26,196 bases of DNA from JAICLK01 sp035478715 (GCA_035478715.1 DATIJK010000096.1:1-26196), one strand, 5' to 3'; positions 7,539 to 14,734 are shown, counted from the stretch's first letter. Made by a program: numbers and translations. Notes: a model not told the origin generated them from the letters alone.

Positions 7539-8249
7539 ATGTATTTGGACTTTACAAGCGCAGAACAGCTGCCGTTTTCAGAAGTTGCCGCGCACAATAG
7601 AAAAAACTCAGACGAGTTAGTTCGGAGCGGGCTGGTTGATTTATCGCGGATTGCAATTGGCACTGTGATACTTTTACCTTTTCTGGGTGAATTTGCGTCG
7701 CATCTCAAAATGAATAAATCAAGTATCTATAGGTATGGAGGTTATCCTGAGATTGTGCAACGCATAACTGGTCTTACGATTGTTGAGACAACAGGTGTGG
7801 TTGCGGTAGCAAATGCTGCAAATATCGTTCCGCTTAGTAAGTATTTTAAAACTGACGGAAATCCTCGTTCTCGAGCAATTGCATGGAAGATAAACAGCGG
7901 TAATAAATTGAGGGACGGCGCCGCAAAACAGCCGTACTATTTGAATGAAGAACGGCTGCTCGGTGGAATAGTCGACACATCACGGATATTACTAGGAGGC
8001 GAAGTAGCATTGGTTCCATCGGTTCATGCACTTGAAGATGCGTTGGACGTGAGTTTTGCGGGGACATACAGCAAAGGATTCGGATTCCATAAAGTAATTG
8101 AAACAGTAACCGGTTTAGATGTAGTTGTTGCCCGCCACATTGCACTACCATCAGGGACATATCTTGAACATGCGTCAAACGTGATGAACTCGGACGGCAC
8201 ACGGAATCAAGCTTCCCAGACCCAACAGAACCTTGCATTGATGAGTTAG
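7539..8249 (+). CDS. Hypothetical protein made of two internal repeats
   Basis: 236 aa from the ATG at 7539, chosen because TATAAT lies just upstream; in-frame codons before it would lie in the promoter. The protein is an internal tandem duplication with a period of about 112 residues: residues about 31-105 (GLVDLSRIAIG...LLP...YRYGGYPEIVQRITGLTIV) align with about 143-215 (GIVDTSRILLG...LVP...YSKGFGFHKVIETVTGLDVV). Shared positions include VDxSRI, a Gly, LxP, Y..G[YF] and TGL.[IV]V. In repeat 1 FASHLKMNKSSIYRY looks like a helix-turn-helix, but this is weak in repeat 2. There is no signal peptide. Family unknown. Confidence 0.72.
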   Translation: MYLDFTSAEQLPFSEVAAHNRKNSDELVRSGLVDLSRIAIGTVILLPFLGEFASHLKMNKSSIYRYGGYPEIVQRITGLTIVETTGVVAVANAANIVPLSKYFKTDGNPRSRAIAWKINSGNKLRDGAAKQPYYLNEERLLGGIVDTSRILLGGEVALVPSVHALEDALDVSFAGTYSKGFGFHKVIETVTGLDVVVARHIALPSGTYLEHASNVMNSDGTRNQASQTQQNLALMS

Positions 8250-8307
8250 ACATTTCCCGAATTTTCGCTTAAATCAATACATCGTAATAATTCACCTGTT
8301 AAAAATA

Positions 8308-8338
8308 AAATCCCGCTTACAAGTTGCAAGCGGGATTT
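8308..8338. terminator. Bidirectional intrinsic terminator
   Basis: Perfect 11-bp stem AAATCCCGCTT/AAGCGGGATTT with a 9-nt loop, T-rich on both sides (TTTAGTTTT on plus, TTTTATTTTT on minus). It separates the convergent genes ending at 8249 and 8356. Confidence 0.85.
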
Positions 8339-8355
8339 AGTTTTGATAATTATTT

Positions 8356-8700
8356 TTAATCTTCGTCGTGTTCGTGGTGTTTATTTCCGTCATCATGGTG
8401 ATGATGATGGTGTTTGTGGTGCGGATCTTTGCCATAGCCGTATCCGTGGCCATGGCCGTGATTGAATGCTTTGACACAATCGGCCTGCGTGTTAAATCCG
8501 AGATCTTTATAATGAAGTTTACAAAACTTCACAGCTTGTGCATTGCCATTGTTATGGTGCCATTGCCAGTGATGCCACGGGTGCGCCGCAGCGACACCTG
8601 CCGTACCTACGATCGCCGTTGTTGCGACAGTCGCGCCGGCAAGCATTAGCTTGCAGCCGCCCAGTCCATGGAGCGAAAATTTACTAAATATGTTAGTCAT
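8356..8700 (-). CDS. Small secreted His-rich protein, GHGYG family paralogue 3
   Basis: 114 aa from the ATG at 8700, chosen because AAGGAAGTGAG precedes it and a TATAAT lies upstream; the longer open frame would include the promoter. Signal peptide about 17-40 (LMLAGATVATTAIVGTAGVAAA). The mature protein has CKLHYKDLGFNTQADCVKAF and GHGHGYGYG, so the Cys pair and GHGYG of the family are kept. It adds a His-rich start (HPWHHWQWHH) and a C-terminal tail of mostly His, Asp, Lys and Glu with a run of six His, a likely Zn/Ni/Cu-binding extension. Metal storage or scavenging is possible; regulation by the GTGGATAA site is inferred. Confidence 0.82.
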   Translation of the reverse strand: MTNIFSKFSLHGLGGCKLMLAGATVATTAIVGTAGVAAAHPWHHWQWHHNNGNAQAVKFCKLHYKDLGFNTQADCVKAFNHGHGHGYGYGKDPHHKHHHHHHDDGNKHHEHDED

Positions 8701-8734
8701 AGGCTCACTTCCTTCCGTTAGTTTGTGGGGACTT

Positions 8735-8740
8735 ATTATA
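8735..8740 (-). promoter_or_regulatory. Extended -10 (TGG-TATAAT) of GHGYG paralogue 3
   Basis: TG-G-TATAAT on the minus strand, predicting +1 near 8728 and a 28-nt leader with the Shine-Dalgarno. Confidence 0.72.
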
Positions 8741-8779
8741 CCATTAGCGCAACCCCCGGTGCGGTGTGAAAAATGACTT

Positions 8780-8787
8780 TTATCCAC
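8780..8787 (-). promoter_or_regulatory. DnaA-box (TGTGGATAA) upstream of GHGYG paralogue 3
   Basis: TTATCCACA on plus, the consensus DnaA box, exactly 39 nt upstream of the TATAAT at 8735-8740 and 80 nt before the ATG. Confidence 0.55.
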
Positions 8788-8907
8788 ATAAACCTGAAGT
8801 TTACGCCTAAAAAGTTCCTAATAATTCCGTGGTAATAATAACCTTAAAAGGTTTGAAAAATTTATAGAAAATAAAAACTAGATATTTACAAAAACATATA
8901 AATATGG

Positions 8908-8913
8908 TAAAAT
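8908..8913 (+). promoter_or_regulatory. Extended -10 (TGG-TAAAAT), leaderless promoter
   Basis: TG-G-TAAAAT with its last base 7 nt before the ATG at 8920, so +1 falls on the start codon. Confidence 0.65.
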
Positions 8914-8919
8914 AGTACA

Positions 8920-9945
8920 ATGATAGCAACAAAGTTCGTACAAGCTTACGACCGCGATGCGCATCTGTTGGTTGACCCAGTTTCTGAATTGGACCAACAG
9001 ATGGAAGATGCGCGAATGTATTCCGCGCGCTTCGGTGAATTTCTTTTTGACAGATTAGCAGATCCTACCGCCGATCTAGATATTGCTGACAAATTTTGGT
9101 ACCAGTATGCTGCCTGGACCAATAGAGGGCTCGTGCAAGCCAATAGTTGGGTAAATAATAATCCGGACACGTCAGATGACAAATTACAAGCGAGTACCGA
9201 ACTAAACTTTAATCGTCTCAATGCCGCGATGCTGAATATGTGGATACCGCTAATTTATCCGGATCAATTCGACGACCAGGAAGTGCGGCGGACCATATCG
9301 ATATCCCAGGATAAGTTGGCATTATGGGGATTAAACAGTTACATCGCTCGCGACAAAATCGCTGGCCAAGATAACGATTATAAATATTTCAGCCCGGAAA
9401 ATGCTCCATTCAGGGACGTGCTCGAAGGTATTGTCAACGAATTCGATACGGCTATTGTCTTACTCGAAGTTATGCGTAGGCACCCGGAAATCACCGTCGT
9501 ACCAGCACCCAAACAGTTCGAAAGAAAGAGTAATAGTCACAATGGTAAGAAACCGAACGCCGACTTCGTCGTCGTAAGCAAGGATGGCCGCGCAATCGGA
9601 GTCCAGGTTAAATCGACCGTTCGGAGTGGCAACGTCCAAGCGTATGATCCGGACAGGATAGTACTGGTAGATTGCAAGATTGACCTGGGAAACGAGCAAG
9701 TACGACGGACTAAGCCGGGAAAGTCTGAACAAAGTGTACAAACGTGGGCCGGGATAGTCTCTGCCCAGCGTGTACAGCGGATGAAGTTTCACGGAGCACG
9801 TCAAAGTATTATGAGTGTGCTGAACGTAAATGAGCAAACCGTAGTACGAGCCAGGCTTATGGCGAGAGATATTCTGCAAACAACGAGATCTCGTACCGAT
9901 GAGGCAGTCCGCATCGTCGGTGACCGCGTGCTAACTCATCTGTAG
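8920..9945 (+). CDS. PD-(D/E)XK nuclease-like protein
   Basis: 341 aa. Residues about 165-255 hold the likely catalytic core: an acidic helix (EGIVNEFDTAIVLLEVMRRHP), then NADFVVVSKDGRAIGVQVKS with D215, Q229 and K231. This D...(12-15)...QxK arrangement is the known Gln variant of the PD-(D/E)XK motif in restriction-endonuclease-like proteins, and the hydrophobic-strand pattern fits. The N-terminal 165 residues are mostly helical and unrecognised; the C-terminus (about 270-341) is basic and helical and could bind DNA. No methyltransferase or specificity gene is adjacent, so it is not a recognisable restriction-modification system. It is transcribed alone from a leaderless extended -10 promoter. 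The nuclease call is an inference. Confidence 0.7.
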   Translation: MIATKFVQAYDRDAHLLVDPVSELDQQMEDARMYSARFGEFLFDRLADPTADLDIADKFWYQYAAWTNRGLVQANSWVNNNPDTSDDKLQASTELNFNRLNAAMLNMWIPLIYPDQFDDQEVRRTISISQDKLALWGLNSYIARDKIAGQDNDYKYFSPENAPFRDVLEGIVNEFDTAIVLLEVMRRHPEITVVPAPKQFERKSNSHNGKKPNADFVVVSKDGRAIGVQVKSTVRSGNVQAYDPDRIVLVDCKIDLGNEQVRRTKPGKSEQSVQTWAGIVSAQRVQRMKFHGARQSIMSVLNVNEQTVVRARLMARDILQTTRSRTDEAVRIVGDRVLTHL

Positions 9946-10040
9946 AATACACGCAACGGATTTAGACTTCGGCGCGGATTTCGCGGCCGAGCGAGGCGGT
10001 ACCAGTCGCCAAAAGAGTTGAATAAAATACAGATAAATTG

Positions 10041-10046
10041 TATAAT
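10041..10046 (+). promoter_or_regulatory. -10 element TATAAT, near-leaderless promoter
   Basis: Perfect TATAAT ending 9 nt before the ATG at 10055; no Shine-Dalgarno. Confidence 0.65.
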
Positions 10047-10054
10047 AATGTATT

Positions 10055-10864
10055 ATGAGCGCTAATCCTATTGCTGTGAGTGAAGTTGTTTCCGGTGACG
10101 ACCAGAGAATGGCAGCCGGATTAAGTATTTACATGGGCGAAATACTCAGCCAAACCGAAGTCACACTGCAAGATGAGATAGAAGATATACGTGCTCACCT
10201 TGCAAAGCAAGATGAAGTTGTACGGAATGGCCATTTAAGTCACGAAAATACCACGAATAGAAACGCTTTCGTGTTAGACGAAAACGGAGTCCAAAGAGAA
10301 GATATCAAAGTCCATTTAAGCTGGCGCGGCGTGGAATCCATTTGGGTTGGCGGTATTGCTATTCGCGGAAAGTATATTATTCCGGGACATGCAGGATTTG
10401 GACGAGTTGATCTGATGCGCGGCGTTACACTTTCTAATAATCGATTATTAGCGACCAAAGACCGCTTTCCGCATAGGGTGTCGCTGCCGGGTTATAACGG
10501 CGACGAGGACGCATTTAATGTCTGGGAGGAATTTGTAGCTGCAGAAGGTAGAACATCGGATCTTTTTGCTCACAACACGTCGCCGACATACTTTTTCAAT
10601 GATGACGGACTGTGCCGTAAAGAACAGAGCCGGCTCAATCGAATCGGCCGTGCGATTGCCTACCCATTACTGAGCAGGCGGGGTATATTTCTTGGACACG
10701 AATCGGTGACGGTGCAGATGCCGATTGAAGGTGCAGAATTTGAGCTCGTACAATTTGCGTTAAATGACATGGAAACACGCATGGTTTCAGCCGGCTTACT
10801 GACAGACGATGGTGTACCGAGCGCCCGAGTAGTCATGGATGAGCCGTTTCTGCCCTTGAATTAA
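10055..10864 (+). CDS. Hypothetical protein (269 aa)
   Basis: Unrecognised. The N-terminus (about 20-65) is helical and charged, with DEIEDIRAHLAKQDEV. The middle (about 85-125) is beta-rich with VHLSWRGVESIWVGGIAIRGKYIIPGH. There is no signal peptide, no membrane segment and no obvious catalytic motif; a single Cys lies near residue 187. It follows the nuclease-like gene on the same strand after a 109-nt gap but has its own perfect TATAAT, so it is probably a separate transcription unit. A hairpin follows its stop. Function unknown. Confidence 0.7.
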   Translation: MSANPIAVSEVVSGDDQRMAAGLSIYMGEILSQTEVTLQDEIEDIRAHLAKQDEVVRNGHLSHENTTNRNAFVLDENGVQREDIKVHLSWRGVESIWVGGIAIRGKYIIPGHAGFGRVDLMRGVTLSNNRLLATKDRFPHRVSLPGYNGDEDAFNVWEEFVAAEGRTSDLFAHNTSPTYFFNDDGLCRKEQSRLNRIGRAIAYPLLSRRGIFLGHESVTVQMPIEGAEFELVQFALNDMETRMVSAGLLTDDGVPSARVVMDEPFLPLN

Positions 10865-10865
10865 G

Positions 10866-10897
10866 TGGCCAGTACCGGGTAAGGGCGGTGCTGGCTA
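10866..10897. terminator. Hairpin between convergent genes, probable bidirectional terminator
   Basis: 12-bp stem around GCCAGTACCG/CGGTGCTGGC with wobble pairs and an 8-nt loop, placed between stops at 10864 and 10903. The T-tracts are poor (AATTTCT on plus), so efficiency is uncertain. Confidence 0.55.
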
Positions 10898-10902
10898 AAT
10901 TT

Positions 10903-11598
10903 CTAGTGGGCGGTTTCGGATCGGACTTCCCTGCCCAAAGATACCGTGCCAACTACCAAAAGTAAGAATGTATATACGGCAAAATTTGTCGATAACGTGC
11001 TGCCCGGATTCGCTATTACTGTAATGATGATGACAAACAGCGACATTAATGCCAGCATGAATGTGGTACGGCTGGCTACTTTGAATAACAGCGCGACAAT
11101 GGCATATACGGCAATGGCGATTTCGCCGTAAACCAGCGATTGCATGAAATACCCGATGACTACCGAGGCTAGGATGATCCCTGGAACTTGCAATGCTGCG
11201 AGCATCCGCTTGGTGCGGCTTTTGGCGGCAATTTTTGGTTGCGCTTGCACGGTTGATTGCGGTCGATCGATTGCCTGCGGCTGTGGCTGCGGAACGAATT
11301 GGTTTTCGAATACGCTTTGGTCTGCAGTAGGAGCTACGGCCGGAGCAGCAGCCGGATTGACTTCGGAAATCATTGAAGTTGCAACAACGGGTTTGGCGGT
11401 TTGTTGCGCCGGACGGCGGAATTCGGATGTTGATACGAATGTCCGCTGGACAGGACGTGAAATCATTCCATCTATCGTACGCCGCGGCAAAGGCGCTTGG
11501 TTTGCCCGGTGGACAATGCGCTGCACTGGTATTTTTGGACGCAAATTTCGGGGCAATTGCATAGTAGTGGGCATGAATGGATCAACGATCTGCTGCAT
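10903..11598 (-). CDS. Membrane protein with Pro/Gln-rich N-terminal region
   Basis: 231 aa from the ATG at 11598, chosen because AAGGGGGAA lies 8 nt upstream; the frame continues 18 codons further without a better signal. Residues 1 to about 130 are disordered, rich in Pro, Gln, Ala and Arg, and presumably cytosolic (basic). Four hydrophobic helices follow at about 136-154, 157-173, 178-195 and 205-221, then a short charged tail. The layout (long disordered tail on a small membrane bundle) is common in Patescibacteria proteins of unknown function. It is one of the few genes here with a strong Shine-Dalgarno. No family assigned. Confidence 0.72.
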   Translation of the reverse strand: MQQIVDPFMPTTMQLPRNLRPKIPVQRIVHRANQAPLPRRTIDGMISRPVQRTFVSTSEFRRPAQQTAKPVVATSMISEVNPAAAPAVAPTADQSVFENQFVPQPQPQAIDRPQSTVQAQPKIAAKSRTKRMLAALQVPGIILASVVIGYFMQSLVYGEIAIAVYAIVALLFKVASRTTFMLALMSLFVIIITVIANPGSTLSTNFAVYTFLLLVVGTVSLGREVRSETAH

Positions 11599-11700
11599 GG
11601 TGAGGTTCCCCCTTAGTGTGTCTAAGTATACATGCTTAAGCTCTGCGAGCAAGTAACTGGCACCAAATTACAATATCAAAAATAGCCATTCGCGACGTTA

Positions 11701-13383
11701 TTATTTAAAAGCTTTGTTTTCGAAAAGCGTAATCGAATCGCTGTTATAGACGACTTTCAAATCTTTCTGCCGGTACAAGTTCAGGTATTTCAAGTAATCG
11801 TCATCTTTATCGAAGATGATGTATTTGATGCCCAGACCACCTAGTTTTTTACCGATTTCGTTATCATGATTGCCCGGCAATATGGCGTCTAATTTTTGCT
11901 TCAGCGGCGTCGAATTGGCGTGCGCAATGCCGGCAAATTCAGGGTTATCGCTGATGATTACCGGTTTATCAAAAAACTGCGGAGCCGGATTGGCGATGAT
12001 GTGGCCGGCGAAAATATATCCCATATACAGATGCCACGGTAAGAAAATAGTTTTGTAATTACTATTGTCGGCATCGAGTTTGTCATTGACGGCGTACCAC
12101 CCGGCCGGGTAATTCGTCGCGAACAGCTGGCCGCCAAAACCCCACAGCATGTTGTGTGTCCAAATCAGTGGGATCGCGAACAAAATAATCGTTGCGAAAT
12201 AAAAGAAAAATTTGCCGCCTTGCTCAAGGCAATACTGCAGTACTGCCGCCGCGCCGCGCGCTGCGAAAACTATCAGGCATAACGCAACGAGTGCGACGAA
12301 TTTCTGCGGTTCGCGGTATCCGGCAAAATTTGGGATGTTGTCTGCTAGCCATCCGTTCATTGTGCCGATGGCAAGAATCGTCGCTACAAAAGCGCTGCCG
12401 CCGAAAATGATCGCGTAATCTTTATTGCCTTCCCAAATGAACTTAACAATACCGGATATGATCAGGATCCAAATCAGCACCGTAAGCATTCCCCACAATA
12501 CTTCCATGCCTGCTTGCGGCTTGGTAAAGGTGTCTTGGTCCTCGACCCAAAATCCTTGCAGATGCAAGACGTTGCCAAGCTGGCCAACCCAACCACTGCC
12601 CGTCGTGGTAAATGCTGCCTGGTCAGACGTGGTAAAGTTCGAAATCGAATCTGCAGTAGTCCCCTTGCCCAATGCCAGCGGCGCGAGCCAGTAGCTGCTC
12701 GCAACCCAGAAAATAACAGCGCTTATTCCGCAGAGTTTTAAAAACGGGATTAGTTTCTTTGTATCCTTTCTGAGTTGCCAAACTTTCAACCCGCCGGCGA
12801 AAATCACCAGGATCCCCATGAACCCGACCGCGTGGATCGACACGATGCTGACGGCGACAGCCCACACCGCAACATAAACCGCTTGTCTCAATGCTGGTTT
12901 TTGCAGGAAAACCAAAAGGGCTTTTGTGAACCACGGCAACAATGCATATCCGAAAATTACATTATATTGCCCTGCCATTAACCGCTCGTAGGTAAACGGA
13001 TTAATCATGTATATCGCGCCAGCGAAGTACAAGGGTATAGCGTTTAGCGGGAAGGGTCTAGTTTTTTGCGATTTCCTTGACCCCTGAACGCTGACCCCTA
13101 ATCCCTGTACTAATTTGTGCATGCCAACGCCGGCGAGTAGCAAGATTGCAAACAGCAGAATTTTTTCGATAACATCACCTGGGAAAATAAAGTTCAGATA
13201 ATGCAGGAGTACTCGCAGGATATAGCTGCTGGTAACAGCGGTCGGCATCCGCAATGTCGGGGTAAAAACCATATCGAGCGCAAACACAAACCCCCGCTGC
13301 AGCAGCGGTCCCAGAATCAGCAGTGCCAACAGCGAATAAATCCCCCAAGGCAAAAACCGAGCATACCGTTTCCCCAACTGCAT
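11701..13383 (-). CDS. Polytopic membrane protein, GT-C-like glycosyltransferase candidate
   Basis: 560 aa from the ATG at 13383, chosen because a perfect TATAAT (13391-13396) ends 8 nt upstream and the preceding open codons run into a 13439-13463 hairpin. About 10-12 transmembrane helices. The first periplasmic loop after helix 1 reads GFVFALDMVFTP, with an Asp after the first membrane helix as in GT-C enzymes of the YfhO, arabinofuranosyltransferase and PTPS-related types. Further on are MINPFTYERLMAGQYNVIFGYALLPW and GYREPQKF. The C-terminal about 150 residues are soluble and end GIKYIIFDKDD...VVYNSDSITLFEN, as in YfhO-like proteins. Probably uses a lipid-linked sugar to modify an envelope component; substrate unknown. 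Confidence 0.75.
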   Translation of the reverse strand: MQLGKRYARFLPWGIYSLLALLILGPLLQRGFVFALDMVFTPTLRMPTAVTSSYILRVLLHYLNFIFPGDVIEKILLFAILLLAGVGMHKLVQGLGVSVQGSRKSQKTRPFPLNAIPLYFAGAIYMINPFTYERLMAGQYNVIFGYALLPWFTKALLVFLQKPALRQAVYVAVWAVAVSIVSIHAVGFMGILVIFAGGLKVWQLRKDTKKLIPFLKLCGISAVIFWVASSYWLAPLALGKGTTADSISNFTTSDQAAFTTTGSGWVGQLGNVLHLQGFWVEDQDTFTKPQAGMEVLWGMLTVLIWILIISGIVKFIWEGNKDYAIIFGGSAFVATILAIGTMNGWLADNIPNFAGYREPQKFVALVALCLIVFAARGAAAVLQYCLEQGGKFFFYFATIILFAIPLIWTHNMLWGFGGQLFATNYPAGWYAVNDKLDADNSNYKTIFLPWHLYMGYIFAGHIIANPAPQFFDKPVIISDNPEFAGIAHANSTPLKQKLDAILPGNHDNEIGKKLGGLGIKYIIFDKDDDYLKYLNLYRQKDLKVVYNSDSITLFENKAFK

Positions 13384-13390
13384 GAATTCA

Positions 13391-13396
13391 ATTATA
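13391..13396 (-). promoter_or_regulatory. -10 element TATAAT, leaderless promoter deciding the start at 13383
   Basis: Perfect TATAAT on the minus strand ending 8 nt before the ATG at 13383. Confidence 0.6.
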
Positions 13397-13438
13397 CGAC
13401 GAATCATTTCTATTACTTTTTCTAAAAATTTATTCACT

Positions 13439-13463
13439 GTTACTTTTTTCCGCAAAAAGTAAC
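13439..13463. repeat. Hairpin GTTACTTTTT-5 nt-AAAAAGTAAC
   Basis: Perfect 10-bp inverted repeat with a 5-nt loop. A similar structure (ATTACTTTTG/CAAAAGTAAT) is at 14735-14758, so the two may be related intergenic repeats. Confidence 0.7.
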
Positions 13464-13505
13464 CAAAAACTCCGGGCTGCGTTTTGCCGCGGGGAACTTC
13501 CTGCC

Positions 13506-13599
13506 AAAATTGAGTTTTGATGCAGAACTCGCACTAATCATTGCCACAGGCAATAATTAGCACTCAGACAACTGCATCAAGCCAAGCACACTCAATTTT
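13506..13599 (-). repeat. Nested imperfect inverted repeat (94 bp), possible structured RNA
   Basis: Three nested arm pairs: AAAATTGAG (13506-13514) with CTCAATTTT (13591-13599), TGATGCAG (13518-13525) with CTGCATCA (13572-13579), and a 12-bp stem CTAATCATTGCC/GGCAATAATTAG (13534-13545, 13549-13560) with a 3-nt loop. The one mismatch in the inner stem is C-A on plus and G-U on minus, so minus-strand RNA would pair better. It lies 110 nt beyond the stop of the minus-strand gene at 13708. No coding potential is evident between 13464 and 13707. Confidence 0.65.
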
Positions 13600-13707
13600 A
13601 ACTTCCAGTTCTCCGGTCAAAGCCGATGCCCGAATCCAAGCGGAAGCTACGCAACTGTGGATTAAGCGAACTGTCACCGTGTTAGCTAATTATTGCAAAA
13701 AATTTGG

Positions 13708-14373
13708 TTACCACTCGGGCGCATAACCGGCCATTCGCTCGTTTTGAGAAACTGGATACGGCCGTAACGCTTGGTTAAAATCTACCGGATCAGCATCGCC
13801 TGGGCGGTTAGCTGTTATGAATAACACCATGTTTCTCAAGTCATACGTATGGTAAGCTTCTGCGGGTCCGCCGCCGCGTTGCATAGTGAGCTCGCCTGCA
13901 GCTACATCAGTCAATTCCGCTGCTTGTAACCCAGCGCGCATGTCTACATCGGCCGATGAGCCTTGTGGTACGCCGACATCAGCGACAACTTCAAATGTTG
14001 CGCCGGACTGAACCGCTGAAACGCCAAGCATCTGGCAGGTTACTACTTTTCGAATCTTTGCCCAATCTGCTTCCTGGCGAGCTTTACCGTCAGTACCGAG
14101 AAGTTGGCCGACCGTGATCTTAGGGTCGATATTTTGCGGATCGACTGTTAAGACGGGAAGCCATCCGTTAACCCAACTGCCGCCCCAGTCAACATCGGCT
14201 GCAGTATTTGAGCAAGCTGTTACCGGAGTGTATTCGGGTGCAGCGTTTGCTGATTGCATCGGTGATAGCAGCATTGCAAACGCCCCCAATGGCGCCGCAT
14301 ATCGTATTAAGGCATTCCCGAACATACCAGATAGTGAAGTATTGTGTGAATCTGGGTAACGATTTTTGCTCAT
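13708..14373 (-). CDS. Secreted hypothetical protein (221 aa)
   Basis: A hydrophobic stretch at about residues 21-45, ending SANA-AP, is a signal peptide with an AxA cleavage site; the 20 residues before it are polar and unusually long. The mature protein (about 176 residues) has two Cys (about C54 and C112) that could pair, a segment VDWGGSWVNGWLPVLTVDP, and a C-terminal half with DLRNMVLFITANRPGD. No family is recognised. The start is preceded by TTTAAT (14386-14391) and only a weak GGGA, so the leader is short. The gene is flanked on both sides by large inverted repeats, which is unusual here and may mean it was moved as a unit. Confidence 0.7.
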   Translation of the reverse strand: MSKNRYPDSHNTSLSGMFGNALIRYAAPLGAFAMLLSPMQSANAAPEYTPVTACSNTAADVDWGGSWVNGWLPVLTVDPQNIDPKITVGQLLGTDGKARQEADWAKIRKVVTCQMLGVSAVQSGATFEVVADVGVPQGSSADVDMRAGLQAAELTDVAAGELTMQRGGGPAEAYHTYDLRNMVLFITANRPGDADPVDFNQALRPYPVSQNERMAGYAPEW

Positions 14374-14516
14374 CTAGATATCCCAATTAAATAATCCGTG
14401 AGTCTAGAACATTTGAATCACCCTGTCAATTATCCGATAGTTACGAAACGGACAATTGCTGCTAAATGTAAAGCAATATTTTCTTAAGCAGCGCTAACTG
14501 GCCATTTCAACTTAAT

Positions 14517-14540
14517 TGCACAATATTTAAATATTGTGCA
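14517..14540. repeat. Perfect 24-bp palindrome
   Basis: Half-site TGCACAATATTT followed directly by its reverse complement, no spacer. It lies 144 nt upstream of the secreted-protein start at 14373. Likely a dimeric protein-binding site or cruciform; no T-tract. Confidence 0.75.
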
Positions 14541-14566
14541 GCATTCCGCTTGTAATCCGGGCATTG

Positions 14567-14712
14567 AAGAAACAGATTCAGATTTGTGGGTAACCAGCTG
14601 AATAAAGTGGCAACTCAGTCCCGATTCTTCCTTTATGAATAGGAAATCGGGACCGACCAAAGGGAGTCGTTGCCGCGCAGCCGGTTACTTGCAAATCTGA
14701 GTATGCTTTCTT
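14567..14712 (-). repeat. Long nested inverted repeat (146 bp), possible structured RNA or mobile-element remnant
   Basis: Arm pairs in order: AAGAAA/TTTCTT (14567, 14707), TCAGATTTG/CAAATCTGA (14578, 14692), GTAACCAGCTG/CAGCCGGTTAC (14590, 14678, one mismatch), GGCAAC/GTTGCC (14609, 14669), GTCCCGATT/AATCGGGAC (14618, 14645) and TTCCT/AGGAA near the apex. The mismatch is A-C on plus and U-G on minus, so minus-strand RNA is favoured. Together with the palindrome it fills the 513-nt gap 14375-14887, which has no convincing gene; an 88-codon minus frame crossing the repeat is explained by the arms. Confidence 0.7.
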
Positions 14713-14734
14713 CACACTTACCCAGTGGTTTTGT

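Noticed and set aside
9946..10054. Possible GC-rich hairpin (CGGCGCGG...CGCGGCCG) after the nuclease-like gene
   Set aside because: Pairing is imperfect and no T-tract follows, so I do not call a terminator.
13068..13110. Short repetitive stretch in the membrane protein gene (GACCCCTGAACGCTGACCCCT)
   Set aside because: It encodes an ordinary loop between helices and is too short and irregular to call a repeat element.
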